Notes: generated by a model not told the origin, from the sequence alone. Counted from the stretch's first letter, positions 1-7,776 are shown. The stretch: DNA of 21,355 nucleotides from Chromatiales bacterium (GCA_024762485.1 JANTHH010000017.1:1-21355), one strand, 5' to 3'. Program-made: numbers and translations.

Positions 1-840
1 TCAGACAACAGCCGTTCCTGGCTGGAGCGGCTGATACCCGGCAACGGCACGCGGCCCAGGAACCGTGACGAACTGGTGGAGATCCTGAAGCAGTCGCGTG
101 ACCAGGGGCTGTTCGATACCGATGCGCTGACCATGATCGAGGGCGTGCTCCAGGTGGCCGACCTGCGCGTGCGTGACATCATGATCCCCCGTGCGCAGAT
201 GGTGGTGATGGAGCGCGATGCCCCCTTTGGCGAGATCCTCGCCATTGCCATCGAGTCGGCGCACTCGCGCTTCCCGGTGATCGGCGATGACCGCGGCGAG
301 GTGGTGGGGACGCTGCTGGCCAAGGATCTGCTGCAGTATTGCGGTGAGCGTGGCGAGACCTTCAATATCCGCGACGTGCTGCGTTCCTCCGTGTTCGTGC
401 CCGAGAGCAAGCGCCTCAACGTGCTGCTGAAGGAATTCCGCGCCAGCCGCAACCACATGGCCATCGTGGTGGACGAATACGGCGCTGCTGCCGGCCTGGT
501 GACCATCGAGGACGTGCTCGAACAGATCGTCGGCGAGATCGAGGACGAGTACGACTTCGACGAGGGCGCCTACATCTTCAAGCGCGGCCCGGACGAATAC
601 ACCGCCAAGGCACATACCAGCATCGAGGAGTTCAACGAATTCTTCGGCAGCGATCTCGACCACGGGGACTTCGACACCATCGGTGGCCTGGTGGTCCATG
701 CCATCGGTCACCTGCCTAAGCAGGGGGAGAGCGTGGACCTCGGCGGCTTCCGCTTCACGGTGATCCGCGCCGACAGTCGCAAGGTGAAGCTGCTCAACGT
801 CAAGCGGCTGAGCCCGCCCGGTGACGGACAGGACGACTAA
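1..840 (+). CDS. corC: CorC/HlyC-type CBS-domain protein (5' end cut by window)
   Basis: The reading frame is already open at base 1, so the true start lies upstream; 279 residues are visible. Against E. coli CorC (about 290 residues) probably only 10-20 residues are missing. Two CBS domains are visible: the first around the motif RVRDIMIPRAQM and the following RFPVIGDDRGEVVG, the second around MAIVVDEYGAAAGLVTIEDV. A C-terminal CorC_HlyC domain follows (DFDTIGGLVVHAIGHLP). No membrane segment is seen, as expected of the soluble CorC type. The family is linked to magnesium/cobalt export and membrane integrity, and sits in a conserved ybeZ-ybeY-corC-lnt order. Here lnt follows with its GTG start inside the 3' end of corC (20-bp overlap), suggesting translational coupling. 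The family call is secure; the biochemical role of CorC itself is less settled. Confidence 0.93.
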   Translation, partial: SDNSRSWLERLIPGNGTRPRNRDELVEILKQSRDQGLFDTDALTMIEGVLQVADLRVRDIMIPRAQMVVMERDAPFGEILAIAIESAHSRFPVIGDDRGEVVGTLLAKDLLQYCGERGETFNIRDVLRSSVFVPESKRLNVLLKEFRASRNHMAIVVDEYGAAAGLVTIEDVLEQIVGEIEDEYDFDEGAYIFKRGPDEYTAKAHTSIEEFNEFFGSDLDHGDFDTIGGLVVHAIGHLPKQGESVDLGGFRFTVIRADSRKVKLLNVKRLSPPGDGQDD

Positions 841-2338
841 CCCCACTGCCGGCATGGCTCTCGCTGTGGTTGACCCCGCCCATCTGCGGGGCGGCCCGGC
901 GGCCCTGCTGGCCCTGGTCGCCGGTGCCCTGCTGGTGGCGGCTTTCGCGCCTTTTGGAATCTGGCCACTGGCGATCCTCTCGCCGGCGCTGCTGTTCCGC
1001 CTGTTGCAGGGGCGCCGCCCCGCGGCGGGTTTCACCCTCGGCTACCTGTACGGCCAGGGGGTGCTGGGGGCGGGCGTCAGCTGGCTTGATATCAGTATCG
1101 CCCAGTTCGGTGGAGTCACACCGCCGCTCGCCCTGCTGCTGACCATCGGTTTCATCCTCTTCGTGGCCCTTTATTACGGCCTGCTCGGTTACCTGGTGGT
1201 GCGGCTCGCCGGGGGGCAGGCGACCTGGATCAGGGGATTGGTCTTCGCAGCGGTCTGGTTGCTGCTCGAATGGCTGCGCGGCTGGTTGTTCACCGGCTTT
1301 CCCTGGCTCAACCTCGGGGCCTCGATGACGGACAGTCCGCTGGCGCACTATGCCCCGCTGCTGGGCGTCTATGGCATCAGCCTGCTGGTGGTCGTCCAGG
1401 CGGTGCTGCTGAGCGCGATCAACCGATTCTGGACGTGGCTGTTGCTGGCGCTGATCTGGGGCGGTGGGCTGGTGCTGTCACAGGTCAGCTGGGTGTCGCC
1501 GCGGGGGGAGCCGCTGCGCGTCAGCCTGGTCCAGGGCAGCATCGAGCAGCGGCTGAAATGGCAGCCTGAACAGTTCCGCCCGACCCTGGAGCGCTATCTC
1601 GGGCTGACGGCCGAGGCCGGCGACAGCCGGCTCATCGTCTGGCCGGAGACCGCCATACCCGCCTTCGCCTACCAGGTGGAGGAGAACCTGCTGCAGCCAT
1701 TGCACGAGCAGCTGGCGGCACGCGGGCAGGACCTGGTGCTCGGCATCCCGGTCAGTGACGAGGAAGGCTATACCAACAGCATGCTCAGCCTCGGTGTCAG
1801 CGGCCGCGGCCGCTACGACAAGCGTCATCTGGTGCCCTTCGGCGAGTACCTGCCCCTGCGCGACTGGCTCGGCCCCCTGCTGGATTGGCTGCGCATACCC
1901 CTGTCCGATTTCAGGGCTGGCGACGGGCGGCCACCCCTGCTGACCCTGGCGGGTCTGCCGGCGGGCATTTCGATCTGCTACGAGGACGCCTTCGGCAGCG
2001 AGGTTGCCGAGGCCTTGCCGGCAGCGGCCTTCCTGGTCAACGCCAGCAATGACGCCTGGTTTGGCGACTCGCTGGCGCCCCATCAGCATCTGCAGATCGC
2101 CCGCATGCGCGCGCTGGAGAACGGGCGCTACCTGCTGCGCGCCACCAATACCGGGATATCGGCGGTGATCGACGAGCGGGGCGGGTTGGTGGCGGTGTCG
2201 CCCCAGTTCAGGCCGGTCGTGCTGAGCGCGGATGTCCGGCCGCTGCAGGGCGAGACACCCTTCCAGCGATGGGGCAACGCCGTGGCGGTGCTGGCCGCGA
2301 TACTGCTGCTGGCCGTCGCTCTGCTGCGACGCCGCTAG
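821..2338 (+). CDS. lnt: Apolipoprotein N-acyltransferase
   Basis: This inner-membrane enzyme transfers the third acyl chain from phospholipid to the N-terminal cysteine of lipoproteins, the last step of lipoprotein maturation. The protein has 505 residues, close to E. coli Lnt (512). The N-terminal 220 residues hold several hydrophobic helices, then comes a nitrilase-fold domain. The expected catalytic triad is visible: Glu276 in the WPETA motif, Lys334 in YDKRHLVPFGEYLP, and Cys386 in GISICYEDAFG. A last hydrophobic helix lies near residues 485-503, ending in RRR. The start taken is the GTG at 821, which overlaps corC by 20 bp; an in-frame ATG at 854 is an alternative that would shorten the protein by 11 residues. 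The stop codon overlaps the stop of the convergent gene on the other strand. Confidence 0.96.
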   Translation: MTDRTTNPTAGMALAVVDPAHLRGGPAALLALVAGALLVAAFAPFGIWPLAILSPALLFRLLQGRRPAAGFTLGYLYGQGVLGAGVSWLDISIAQFGGVTPPLALLLTIGFILFVALYYGLLGYLVVRLAGGQATWIRGLVFAAVWLLLEWLRGWLFTGFPWLNLGASMTDSPLAHYAPLLGVYGISLLVVVQAVLLSAINRFWTWLLLALIWGGGLVLSQVSWVSPRGEPLRVSLVQGSIEQRLKWQPEQFRPTLERYLGLTAEAGDSRLIVWPETAIPAFAYQVEENLLQPLHEQLAARGQDLVLGIPVSDEEGYTNSMLSLGVSGRGRYDKRHLVPFGEYLPLRDWLGPLLDWLRIPLSDFRAGDGRPPLLTLAGLPAGISICYEDAFGSEVAEALPAAAFLVNASNDAWFGDSLAPHQHLQIARMRALENGRYLLRATNTGISAVIDERGGLVAVSPQFRPVVLSADVRPLQGETPFQRWGNAVAVLAAILLLAVALLRRR

Positions 2339-2667
2339 CCGACGAGGCTGAAACGCGCCGTGGCGTCCCGCCTGTCGATGGTGATCTGCAGCTCGCAGTA
2401 GCCGGGGATCGGCATGGGGTCATCGCCGCAGCCGCAATTGATGACGATCTCGGTGAAGAAGATCCCGCTGCGGATATGCAGCGAGTCCGCGGTCTCGTCC
2501 ACGGCCAGCAGGGTCAGGTCCAGGGTGTCCGTGCCCACGAAACCACCGCTGTTCACCGCCTGATGCAGGGGCAGTTGATCCGGCGGCAGGGCAGACAGTT
2601 CCGCCAGCAGGGCCTGCTTCAGCCCGTTGTGGCCATGAGCAGCCAGGGTGGCGGGCAGTTCAGTCAC
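2335..2667 (-). CDS. Small hypothetical protein with Cys-Gly-Cys motif
   Basis: I do not recognise this 110-residue protein. It starts with GTG at 2667, overlapping the end of the upstream YjdF-like gene by 8 bp, so it is probably translationally coupled and is the last gene of the leftward cluster. It has no signal peptide or membrane segment. The N-terminal half looks helical (residues 14-30, leucine/alanine rich). The C-terminal half looks like beta strands around a short cysteine-bearing element INCGCGDDP (Cys78, Cys80), with Cys91 nearby in PGYCEL; these could bind a metal, but that is a guess. Its stop codon overlaps that of lnt (shared CTAG), with no terminator between. It is judged real from the coupling, the dense packing and a coherent protein-like composition. 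Confidence 0.68.
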   Translation of the reverse strand: MTELPATLAAHGHNGLKQALLAELSALPPDQLPLHQAVNSGGFVGTDTLDLTLLAVDETADSLHIRSGIFFTEIVINCGCGDDPMPIPGYCELQITIDRRDATARFSLVG

Positions 2668-3289
2668 GCAGTGCCGCCAGTTGCCGGCGGTTCATCCACC
2701 AGAACACCAGGGTGGCGAACACGGCGCCCATGCCATCGGCCAGCATGTCCTTCTGTGCATCCCAGATGTCACCCTGGGAGCCGAGCACCGCGCTGCCGGC
2801 ATCGGCCTCTGCCGTCAGCGCGTACCGCCACTCGAAGATCTCGTAGCACGCCGCCACCGCGAGGATGGTGAACAGCGGGTAACTGAGCAGGATGCCGGGG
2901 TGCCTGACCAGGCGTTTTGCGAGCAGCAGTTCGGCGATGGGGTAGGCGTAGAAGCCGACGGTGAAATGTGCCATGCGGTCATAGTGGTTGCGTGCGAAGC
3001 CGAACCACTCGGTGACCAGGCCGAAAGGCACACGCTCGAAGGTGTAATGGCCGCCGATGGTATGCAGCACAACCAGGAAGGCCATGAAGAAATAGCTCAG
3101 GCCGGAGAATCGGTGAAAGCGGTGCAGCCAGGCGACCAGCGCCACCAGCAGCAGGATGGGGATGTTCTCCGCCCACCACACGGCACGGTCGTAGGGGGAG
3201 ATGGCGCAGACGGCGAACAGCAGCAGGTAGGCGGCGAGCAGCAGCAGGGGCAGGCGCCCCGCGGCTTGCGTTGAGACATGGGTCGGCAT
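2660..3289 (-). CDS. YjdF/DUF2238-family inner-membrane protein
   Basis: This 209-residue integral membrane protein resembles E. coli YjdF (DUF2238). Roughly six hydrophobic segments can be marked: about 12-31, 41-57, 63-79, 107-125, 133-150 and 185-199. The family's signature stretches are present: HYTFERVP (81-88), NHYDRMAHF (101-109), YEIFEW (149-154) and GSQGDIWDAQKDM (170-182). The conserved His, Asp, Glu and Arg residues next to membrane segments suggest a buried polar or metal site, but no function is established for the family. The ATG at 3289 lies 4 bp after the stop of the NYN-domain gene, and a GAGG about 10 bases upstream could serve as ribosome binding site. It overlaps the small gene downstream by 8 bp. 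Confidence 0.88.
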   Translation of the reverse strand: MPTHVSTQAAGRLPLLLLAAYLLLFAVCAISPYDRAVWWAENIPILLLVALVAWLHRFHRFSGLSYFFMAFLVVLHTIGGHYTFERVPFGLVTEWFGFARNHYDRMAHFTVGFYAYPIAELLLAKRLVRHPGILLSYPLFTILAVAACYEIFEWRYALTAEADAGSAVLGSQGDIWDAQKDMLADGMGAVFATLVFWWMNRRQLAALRD

Positions 3290-3293
3290 GGCG

Positions 3294-4103
3294 TCAGACC
3301 TCGGGGTTGAAGCCGGTGATCACGTAGCCGCCGGATTTCTCGTCGCGCTGCAATTGCAGCAGCCCCCGTGCCTGCGCCTCCTCCAGCAACTGCCCGAAGG
3401 TGCGGAAGCCATGGTAGGCCTCACTGAAGCCCGGTTTGCGCCGCTTCAGCGCCTGCTTGACCATCGAGCCCCAGACCTTTTCCTCTTCGCCGCGCTCTTC
3501 GAACAGGTCCTCGACGGTCTCCATCACCAGGTCGAGGGCCTCCTGCTGCTTCTCGGCCTCGGTGGCCGCGTTGGGCGCCTTTTTCTTGCCGCTGGCCTTT
3601 TTCTTCTTGCGCTTCTGTTTCTCGTCCTCACGCACCAGGTCGTCGTAGTAGATGAACTCGTCGCAGTTGGCCATCAGCAGGTCGGAGGTGGACTGCTTGA
3701 CGCCGACACCGATGACGATCTTGTTGTTCTCGCGCAGCTTGCTCACCAGGGGGGAGAAGTCCGAGTCGCCGCTGATGATGACGAAGGTGTCGACGTGGGA
3801 CTTGGTGTAGCAGAGGTCCAGCGCGTCCACTACCATGCGGATGTCGGCCGAGTTCTTGCCTGACTGGCGCACGTGGGGGATCTCGATCAACTCGAAGGCG
3901 GCCTCGTGCATCGGTGCCTTGAAGTCCTTGTAGCGTTCCCAGTCGCAGTAGGCCTTCTTCACCACGATGCTGCCCTTGAGCAACAGCCGCTCCAGCACCC
4001 GCTGGATATCGAAGGCGGCGTATTTGGCATCGCGCACGCCGAGTGCCACGTTCTCGAAATCGCAGAACAGGGCCATGTTCTGGGTCTTGGGCTTGCCGCT
4101 CAT
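3294..4103 (-). CDS. NYN-domain (LabA/PIN-like) nuclease with C-terminal OST-HTH/LOTUS-like domain
   Basis: The protein has 269 residues. Residues 9-155 form a NYN domain of the PIN-like nuclease fold. The acidic residues expected for metal binding are visible: Asp15 in FCDFEN, Asp87 in SADIRM, and Asp113 and Asp115 in SGDSDF. A strongly basic linker follows (about 159-176, a run of Lys with Arg, Ser and Ala). Residues 187-267 look like an OST-HTH/LOTUS domain, a small winged-helix fold associated with RNA binding. The likely role is a soluble RNA endonuclease or RNA-binding regulator; substrate unknown. I chose the ATG at 4103, although the frame stays open to 4517. That ATG has a good GAGGAG about 8 bases upstream, begins right before the conserved domain, and forms an ATGA overlap with the upstream stop. 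The downstream gene follows after 4 bp. Confidence 0.92.
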   Translation of the reverse strand: MSGKPKTQNMALFCDFENVALGVRDAKYAAFDIQRVLERLLLKGSIVVKKAYCDWERYKDFKAPMHEAAFELIEIPHVRQSGKNSADIRMVVDALDLCYTKSHVDTFVIISGDSDFSPLVSKLRENNKIVIGVGVKQSTSDLLMANCDEFIYYDDLVREDEKQKRKKKKASGKKKAPNAATEAEKQQEALDLVMETVEDLFEERGEEEKVWGSMVKQALKRRKPGFSEAYHGFRTFGQLLEEAQARGLLQLQRDEKSGGYVITGFNPEV

Positions 4104-4801
4104 CTGTGCGCTCCTCGCAGATCCGTGTGTGGGGTGTCTCGTTTCGCCGCCATGACCAGGGCGGCCGCCATCAACAGCAGGCCGGGCAGGTACAGTGCCC
4201 AGGCGAACCGGTCGGGGACAAAGCCGCGGAAGGCCGCCTCGCCGTCGGGCAGCAGTGGCACGGCCGGCAGCAGGAAGGCGCAAAGCGCCAGTCCCGCACC
4301 GATGACGAACAGTAACAGGCTGGCGCGGCCGAAGCATGCGCCGGGTCTGGCCAGCCACACCCAGCCACCCCAGAGAGTGAACAGCAGCGCGATTGCCGCG
4401 GGGGCGATCCAGGGCCCGAACCAGGGCCAGGGGATCAGAAACAGCACGTCCCACTCCCCCCATGCGGTGGGCCAGCCGATCATCAGCCACAACCAGATGT
4501 AGTAGAACAGGTCCCACAGGCCGAACAGGTAGACGAAACCAACAAAACGGCGCATCGGTTCGCGGGCGGCCAGCAGGGCGACGCTGAGCAACATGACTAC
4601 GGTTGCCAGCTCACGCACCAGCTCGATGGCCAGGTCGCGGTGTGACAGCAGGGCAAGCGGGAACAGCGCCAGCGGGTTGTCGGGGTAATAGAGGCTGCGC
4701 AGATGGATCACCAGGCTGGCCTCCACGTGGGCCATGGCGATGGCGAACAGGGTCAGCCAGAGCAGGCTGCGGCGGGCGGGGTTCGGCATGTTGTCCGACA
4801 T
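4100..4801 (-). CDS. Hypothetical multi-pass membrane protein
   Basis: I recognise no named family in this 233-residue protein. It has about six hydrophobic segments, roughly at residues 13-30, 62-80, 88-108, 128-150, 158-180 and 200-219. Short polar patches rich in aromatic residues stand out: AHVEASLVIHLRSLYYP (24-40), FGLWDLFYYIWLW and GEWDVLFLIPWPWFGPW. The charged residues His25, Glu27 and Arg35 near the first segment suggest a functional site at the membrane. It lies between polX (4 bp gap) and the NYN gene (ATGA overlap), so it is firmly embedded in the leftward operon. ATG 4801 and ATG 4789 are both possible starts; neither has a strong ribosome binding site. Function unknown. Confidence 0.75.
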   Translation of the reverse strand: MSDNMPNPARRSLLWLTLFAIAMAHVEASLVIHLRSLYYPDNPLALFPLALLSHRDLAIELVRELATVVMLLSVALLAAREPMRRFVGFVYLFGLWDLFYYIWLWLMIGWPTAWGEWDVLFLIPWPWFGPWIAPAAIALLFTLWGGWVWLARPGACFGRASLLLFVIGAGLALCAFLLPAVPLLPDGEAAFRGFVPDRFAWALYLPGLLLMAAALVMAAKRDTPHTDLRGAHR

Positions 4802-4805
4802 GGCG

Positions 4806-6524
4806 CTAACGTCGCAGCAGCCGCAGCAGCCGGCTACGTGAACGGGTATTCAGCACGTCGTTTGCCTCCAGCCAGCCGCGCCGGGCCTGGTCGACACCGA
4901 AACGCAGGTAGTCCAGCCCGGCAGTGCTGTGGGCATCGGTGGAGATGGCCACCTTCATTCCCAGTTCCTTTGCCATGCGGCAGGCGTCGTCGGTCAGGTC
5001 CAGACGGTCGGGGTTGGCGTTGACCTCCATGAAGCAGCCGTTCGCCACCGCCGCCCGCATCAGCCGTTCCAGGTCCACCTCGTAGGGTGCACGCTGGTTG
5101 ATCAGGCGGCCCGTGGGGTGGGCGAGGATGTTGAAGTGGGGGTTGTCCATGGCGCGCAGGATGCGCTCGGTCTGTTTCCTGCGCGAGAGATTGAACTGGT
5201 AGTGCACCGCGCAGACCCGCAGGTCGAGGCGGGCGAGGATATCGTCCGGCAGGTCCAGTGAGCCGTCCTCGAGGATATCCACCTCGCAGGCCTTGAGCAG
5301 CAGCGGGCGGCCCAGCTCGTCGTTGAGCCGATCGATGGCGTCGATCTGCTGCGCCAGGCGCTCCGCGTCCAGGCCGTGGGCGACGGTGACGTGGCGCGAG
5401 TGATCGGAGATGGCCAGGTAGTCGTATCCGTGGGCGATGGCGGCATGGGCCATGGTGCGCAGCTCGTCATGGCCGTCGCTGGCCTTGGTGTGGCTGTGCA
5501 GGTCGCCGCGGATGTCCTTCACCTCGACCAGTTGCGGCAGCCGGTTGTGCTGCGCGGCCTCGATCTCGCCATGGTTCTCGCGCAGCTCGGGCTCGATGTA
5601 GGCCATGCCCAGTCGCCGGTAGATCTCGTGCTCGCTGCGACCGGCGATGCGTTTCCCGTCCTCGAACAGGCCGTATTCGTTGAGCTTCAGCCCCTGGGCC
5701 ACGGCGATGCGCCGCACCGCGATGTTGTGGGCCTTGGCGCCGGTGAAATAATGCAGCGCGGCGCCGTAGCTGACCTGGGGCACCAGCCGCAGGTCCACCT
5801 GCATGCCGCTGTGCAGCCGCACGGTGGCGCGGGTCTCGCCCTGGGAGACCACCTCCACCACCTCGTCGTAGTCGATGAAGCGCGCCATCACCGGTGTGCC
5901 GCGGCCGGCGGTGACCAGGATGTCCAGGTCGCCCACCGTCTCCTTGCGCCGGCGGTAGCTGCCGGCCACGGTGACCTGCTTCACGCCCTTGATGGCCTGC
6001 AGGTAGTCCACCAGTGGCCGGGCGATCTCCTCGGCGACGATGCGCTTGCTGCGCCGCTCCACCTGGGCCTGGCGTTCGATCTGTTCGAGGATCCGGGCCT
6101 CGGTCCTGGTGCCGAAACCGGGCAGGGTGCGGATCAGGCCGCGCCGGGCTGCCCGCGCCAGGTCCTGCAGGCTGCGGACCTTCAGCTGTTCGTGGAGTGC
6201 CTTGACCCGCTTGGGCCCGAGTCCGGGGATCTTCAGCATCAGGCTCAGTGCGCCGGGGATGCGCGCTTCGGCCTTTTTGAGTGCCGGCAGCTCGCCGGTG
6301 TTCACCAGGGTGCGGATCTTCTCGGCCAGTTCCTCGCCGATGCCGGGCAGCTCGGTGAGGTCGGCGCCCTGCGCCACCAGTTCGGCCATGCTGTGCGGAT
6401 GGCCGCGCACGGTCAGCGCCGCGTTGCGGTAGGCGCGCACCCGGAACGGGTTGGCGCCCTCGATCTCCAGCAGGTCGGCCAGCTTGTCGAAGGCGTCTGC
6501 GATCTCGCTGTTGTGCACCGTCAT
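4806..6524 (-). CDS. polX: Bacterial family X DNA polymerase/3'-5' exonuclease PolX
   Basis: The 572 residues match the usual length of bacterial PolX, a cytoplasmic gap-filling repair polymerase with a PHP-domain exonuclease. The N-terminal part carries helix-hairpin-helix elements (LPGIGEELAEKI about 59-70, IPGLGPKRVKAL about 99-110, LPGFGTRTEARI about 134-145). The nucleotidyltransferase core has VAGSYRRR (187-194), GDLDILV with Asp199 and Asp201, and the third catalytic Asp244 in MQVDLRLVP. The PHP domain (about 339-572) keeps its metal ligands: His343 and His345 in GDLHSHT, His352, Asp374 and His375 in ISDHS, Glu414, His441, His469, Asp530 and His532. Both active sites therefore look intact. 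The ATG at 6524 has GAGGAA about 9 bases upstream. rnd ends 30 bp upstream and the membrane gene starts 4 bp after the stop. Confidence 0.96.
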   Translation of the reverse strand: MTVHNSEIADAFDKLADLLEIEGANPFRVRAYRNAALTVRGHPHSMAELVAQGADLTELPGIGEELAEKIRTLVNTGELPALKKAEARIPGALSLMLKIPGLGPKRVKALHEQLKVRSLQDLARAARRGLIRTLPGFGTRTEARILEQIERQAQVERRSKRIVAEEIARPLVDYLQAIKGVKQVTVAGSYRRRKETVGDLDILVTAGRGTPVMARFIDYDEVVEVVSQGETRATVRLHSGMQVDLRLVPQVSYGAALHYFTGAKAHNIAVRRIAVAQGLKLNEYGLFEDGKRIAGRSEHEIYRRLGMAYIEPELRENHGEIEAAQHNRLPQLVEVKDIRGDLHSHTKASDGHDELRTMAHAAIAHGYDYLAISDHSRHVTVAHGLDAERLAQQIDAIDRLNDELGRPLLLKACEVDILEDGSLDLPDDILARLDLRVCAVHYQFNLSRRKQTERILRAMDNPHFNILAHPTGRLINQRAPYEVDLERLMRAAVANGCFMEVNANPDRLDLTDDACRMAKELGMKVAISTDAHSTAGLDYLRFGVDQARRGWLEANDVLNTRSRSRLLRLLRR

Positions 6525-6554
6525 GGCGGGTTCCTCTGCGGGCGTCGGCGCGAT

Positions 6555-7709
6555 TCAGTCGGTGAGGTAGGGCCCATCCTTGCCGACCCGGATGCTCTTC
6601 TCGCCGGCGATGATGGCCAGCAGAGGCTCGCCCGCCACCAGCCGGCGCCAGCCGCGCATCAGTTCGGTGTCGTGGTCGCCGAGTACCAGTTTCTCCAGCT
6701 CCTTGCGGGTGGCGATGGCGGTGGGGCTAAGCTGGTGTTCGTCTGCAATCAGCCGCAGCGCGGCACTGAGCAGGTCCACCAGTGCCTCCTGGCGGTGGCT
6801 CATGTGCTTGCCCGGACGCTTGTCCACCGGCCATTGCTCCTTCGGTACCTGTTTGCCCTGCGCGATGAGCTTGATCAGGGTCTCGCCGTGGCGGCGGATG
6901 GTGCCGGGCTCCAGCCCGCGGATGCCGGAAAGCTTGTGCACGTCGCCCGGGGCGCGCTTGGCCAGGTCCACCAGCACCTCGTCCTTGAGTATCCAGCGCC
7001 GCGGCCGATCCTGGGCAATGGCCTGTTCCTCGCGCCAGGCGGCCAGCACCTGAAGGATGGCCATCTGTGCGGCGCGCAGGTGCTGGCGGCCCTTGACCCG
7101 CTTCCAGGCGGTCTGCGGGTGCTGCACGTAGATGGCCGGATTGGCCAGCTCGGCGAAGTCGGCGGCCAGCCATTGCAGGCGCTCGCGGTCGGACAGCTGG
7201 CCGCGCATTTTCGTGTAGGCCTCGCCGAGGTAGACCACGTCGTCCAGCGCATAGCGGATCTGTGCCTGGTTGAGCGGCCGCTTCGACCAGTCGGTGCGAG
7301 ACTGGTCCTTTGCCAGCTCGATGCCCAGTACCCGTTTCACCAGGTTGGCATAACCGACCTGGTCGCCGTAGCCGAGCAGGGCGGCGGCGGTCTGGGTATC
7401 GAACAGCGGCAGCGGGATGTGTCCCCAGTCGTGAAGGAAGATCTCCAGGTCCTGCCGGGCGGCATGGAACACCTTGAGGATGCTGCCGTCGTAGAGCACG
7501 TCCAGCAGGGGGCGCAGTTGCTCATCGCTCAGGGTGATGGTGTCGATGGCGGCGGCGATCTCGCCGTTGCTGACCTGGACCAGGCAGAGCCGGGGCCAGT
7601 AGGTCTTCTCGCGTATGAACTCGGTGTCGAGCGCCAGCCACTCGCTGCCGGCGAGCTGTTCGGCGAGGCTGACGACCGCCTCGGGGGTGTCGACGAGGAC
7701 TTCCTGCAT
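6555..7709 (-). CDS. rnd: Ribonuclease D
   Basis: RNase D is a 3'-5' exoribonuclease that trims tRNA and other stable RNA precursors. The 384-residue protein has a DEDDy exonuclease domain at about 1-190: Asp28 and Glu30 in LALDTEFIRE, Asp87 in FHAARQDLEI, and Tyr153 with Asp157 in IRYALDDVVYL. An HRDC domain lies at about 208-290, and a second, weaker HRDC-like region fills the C-terminus. Length and layout match E. coli Rnd (375). The frame stays open upstream to 7802, but the ATG at 7709 is the likely start because it opens directly onto the conserved fold and has GGAAG about 7 bases before it. It heads the leftward cluster, and its upstream region carries an inverted repeat shared with a divergent gene. 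Confidence 0.96.
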   Translation of the reverse strand: MQEVLVDTPEAVVSLAEQLAGSEWLALDTEFIREKTYWPRLCLVQVSNGEIAAAIDTITLSDEQLRPLLDVLYDGSILKVFHAARQDLEIFLHDWGHIPLPLFDTQTAAALLGYGDQVGYANLVKRVLGIELAKDQSRTDWSKRPLNQAQIRYALDDVVYLGEAYTKMRGQLSDRERLQWLAADFAELANPAIYVQHPQTAWKRVKGRQHLRAAQMAILQVLAAWREEQAIAQDRPRRWILKDEVLVDLAKRAPGDVHKLSGIRGLEPGTIRRHGETLIKLIAQGKQVPKEQWPVDKRPGKHMSHRQEALVDLLSAALRLIADEHQLSPTAIATRKELEKLVLGDHDTELMRGWRRLVAGEPLLAIIAGEKSIRVGKDGPYLTD

Positions 7710-7732
7710 GGGTCTTCCAGAAGTGCAAAGCA

Positions 7733-7752
7733 GCAAGCATAGCATTGCTTGC
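7733..7752. promoter_or_regulatory. Inverted repeat in the divergent promoter region (candidate operator)
   Basis: GCAAGCA at 7733-7739 and TGCTTGC at 7746-7752 form a perfect 7-bp inverted repeat with a 6-base spacer. It lies 23 bases upstream of the rnd start codon and overlaps the predicted -35 of the rightward gene. It could be an operator for a dimeric repressor, or a hairpin in the 5' leader of the rnd transcript. No T-tract follows on either strand, so a terminator is unlikely. Confidence 0.4.
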
Positions 7753-7776
7753 GCGGGTCCTGCGGGGGGGTATGAT
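7749..7776 (+). promoter_or_regulatory. Candidate sigma-70 promoter for the 7807-mpl operon
   Basis: TTGCGC at 7749-7754 and TATGAT at 7771-7776 are separated by 16 bases that end in a run of seven G. The predicted transcript would start near 7783, about 24 bases before the favoured TTG start codon at 7807. The -35 overlaps the right arm of the inverted repeat. The assignment rests on consensus match alone. Confidence 0.4.

Noticed and set aside
4104..4517. N-terminal extension of the NYN protein by 138 residues
   Set aside because: The extension lies within the membrane-protein gene in another frame, looks arginine-rich and unstructured, and the ATG at 4103 has a good ribosome binding site and an ATGA overlap.
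5376..7742. A 788-codon open frame on the + strand opposite polX and rnd
   Set aside because: It is antisense to two well-supported genes and runs straight across their intergenic gap. Its translation is low in complexity (many His, Gln, Val, Leu, Gly and Asp) with no recognisable domain, as expected of a shadow frame in GC-rich DNA.
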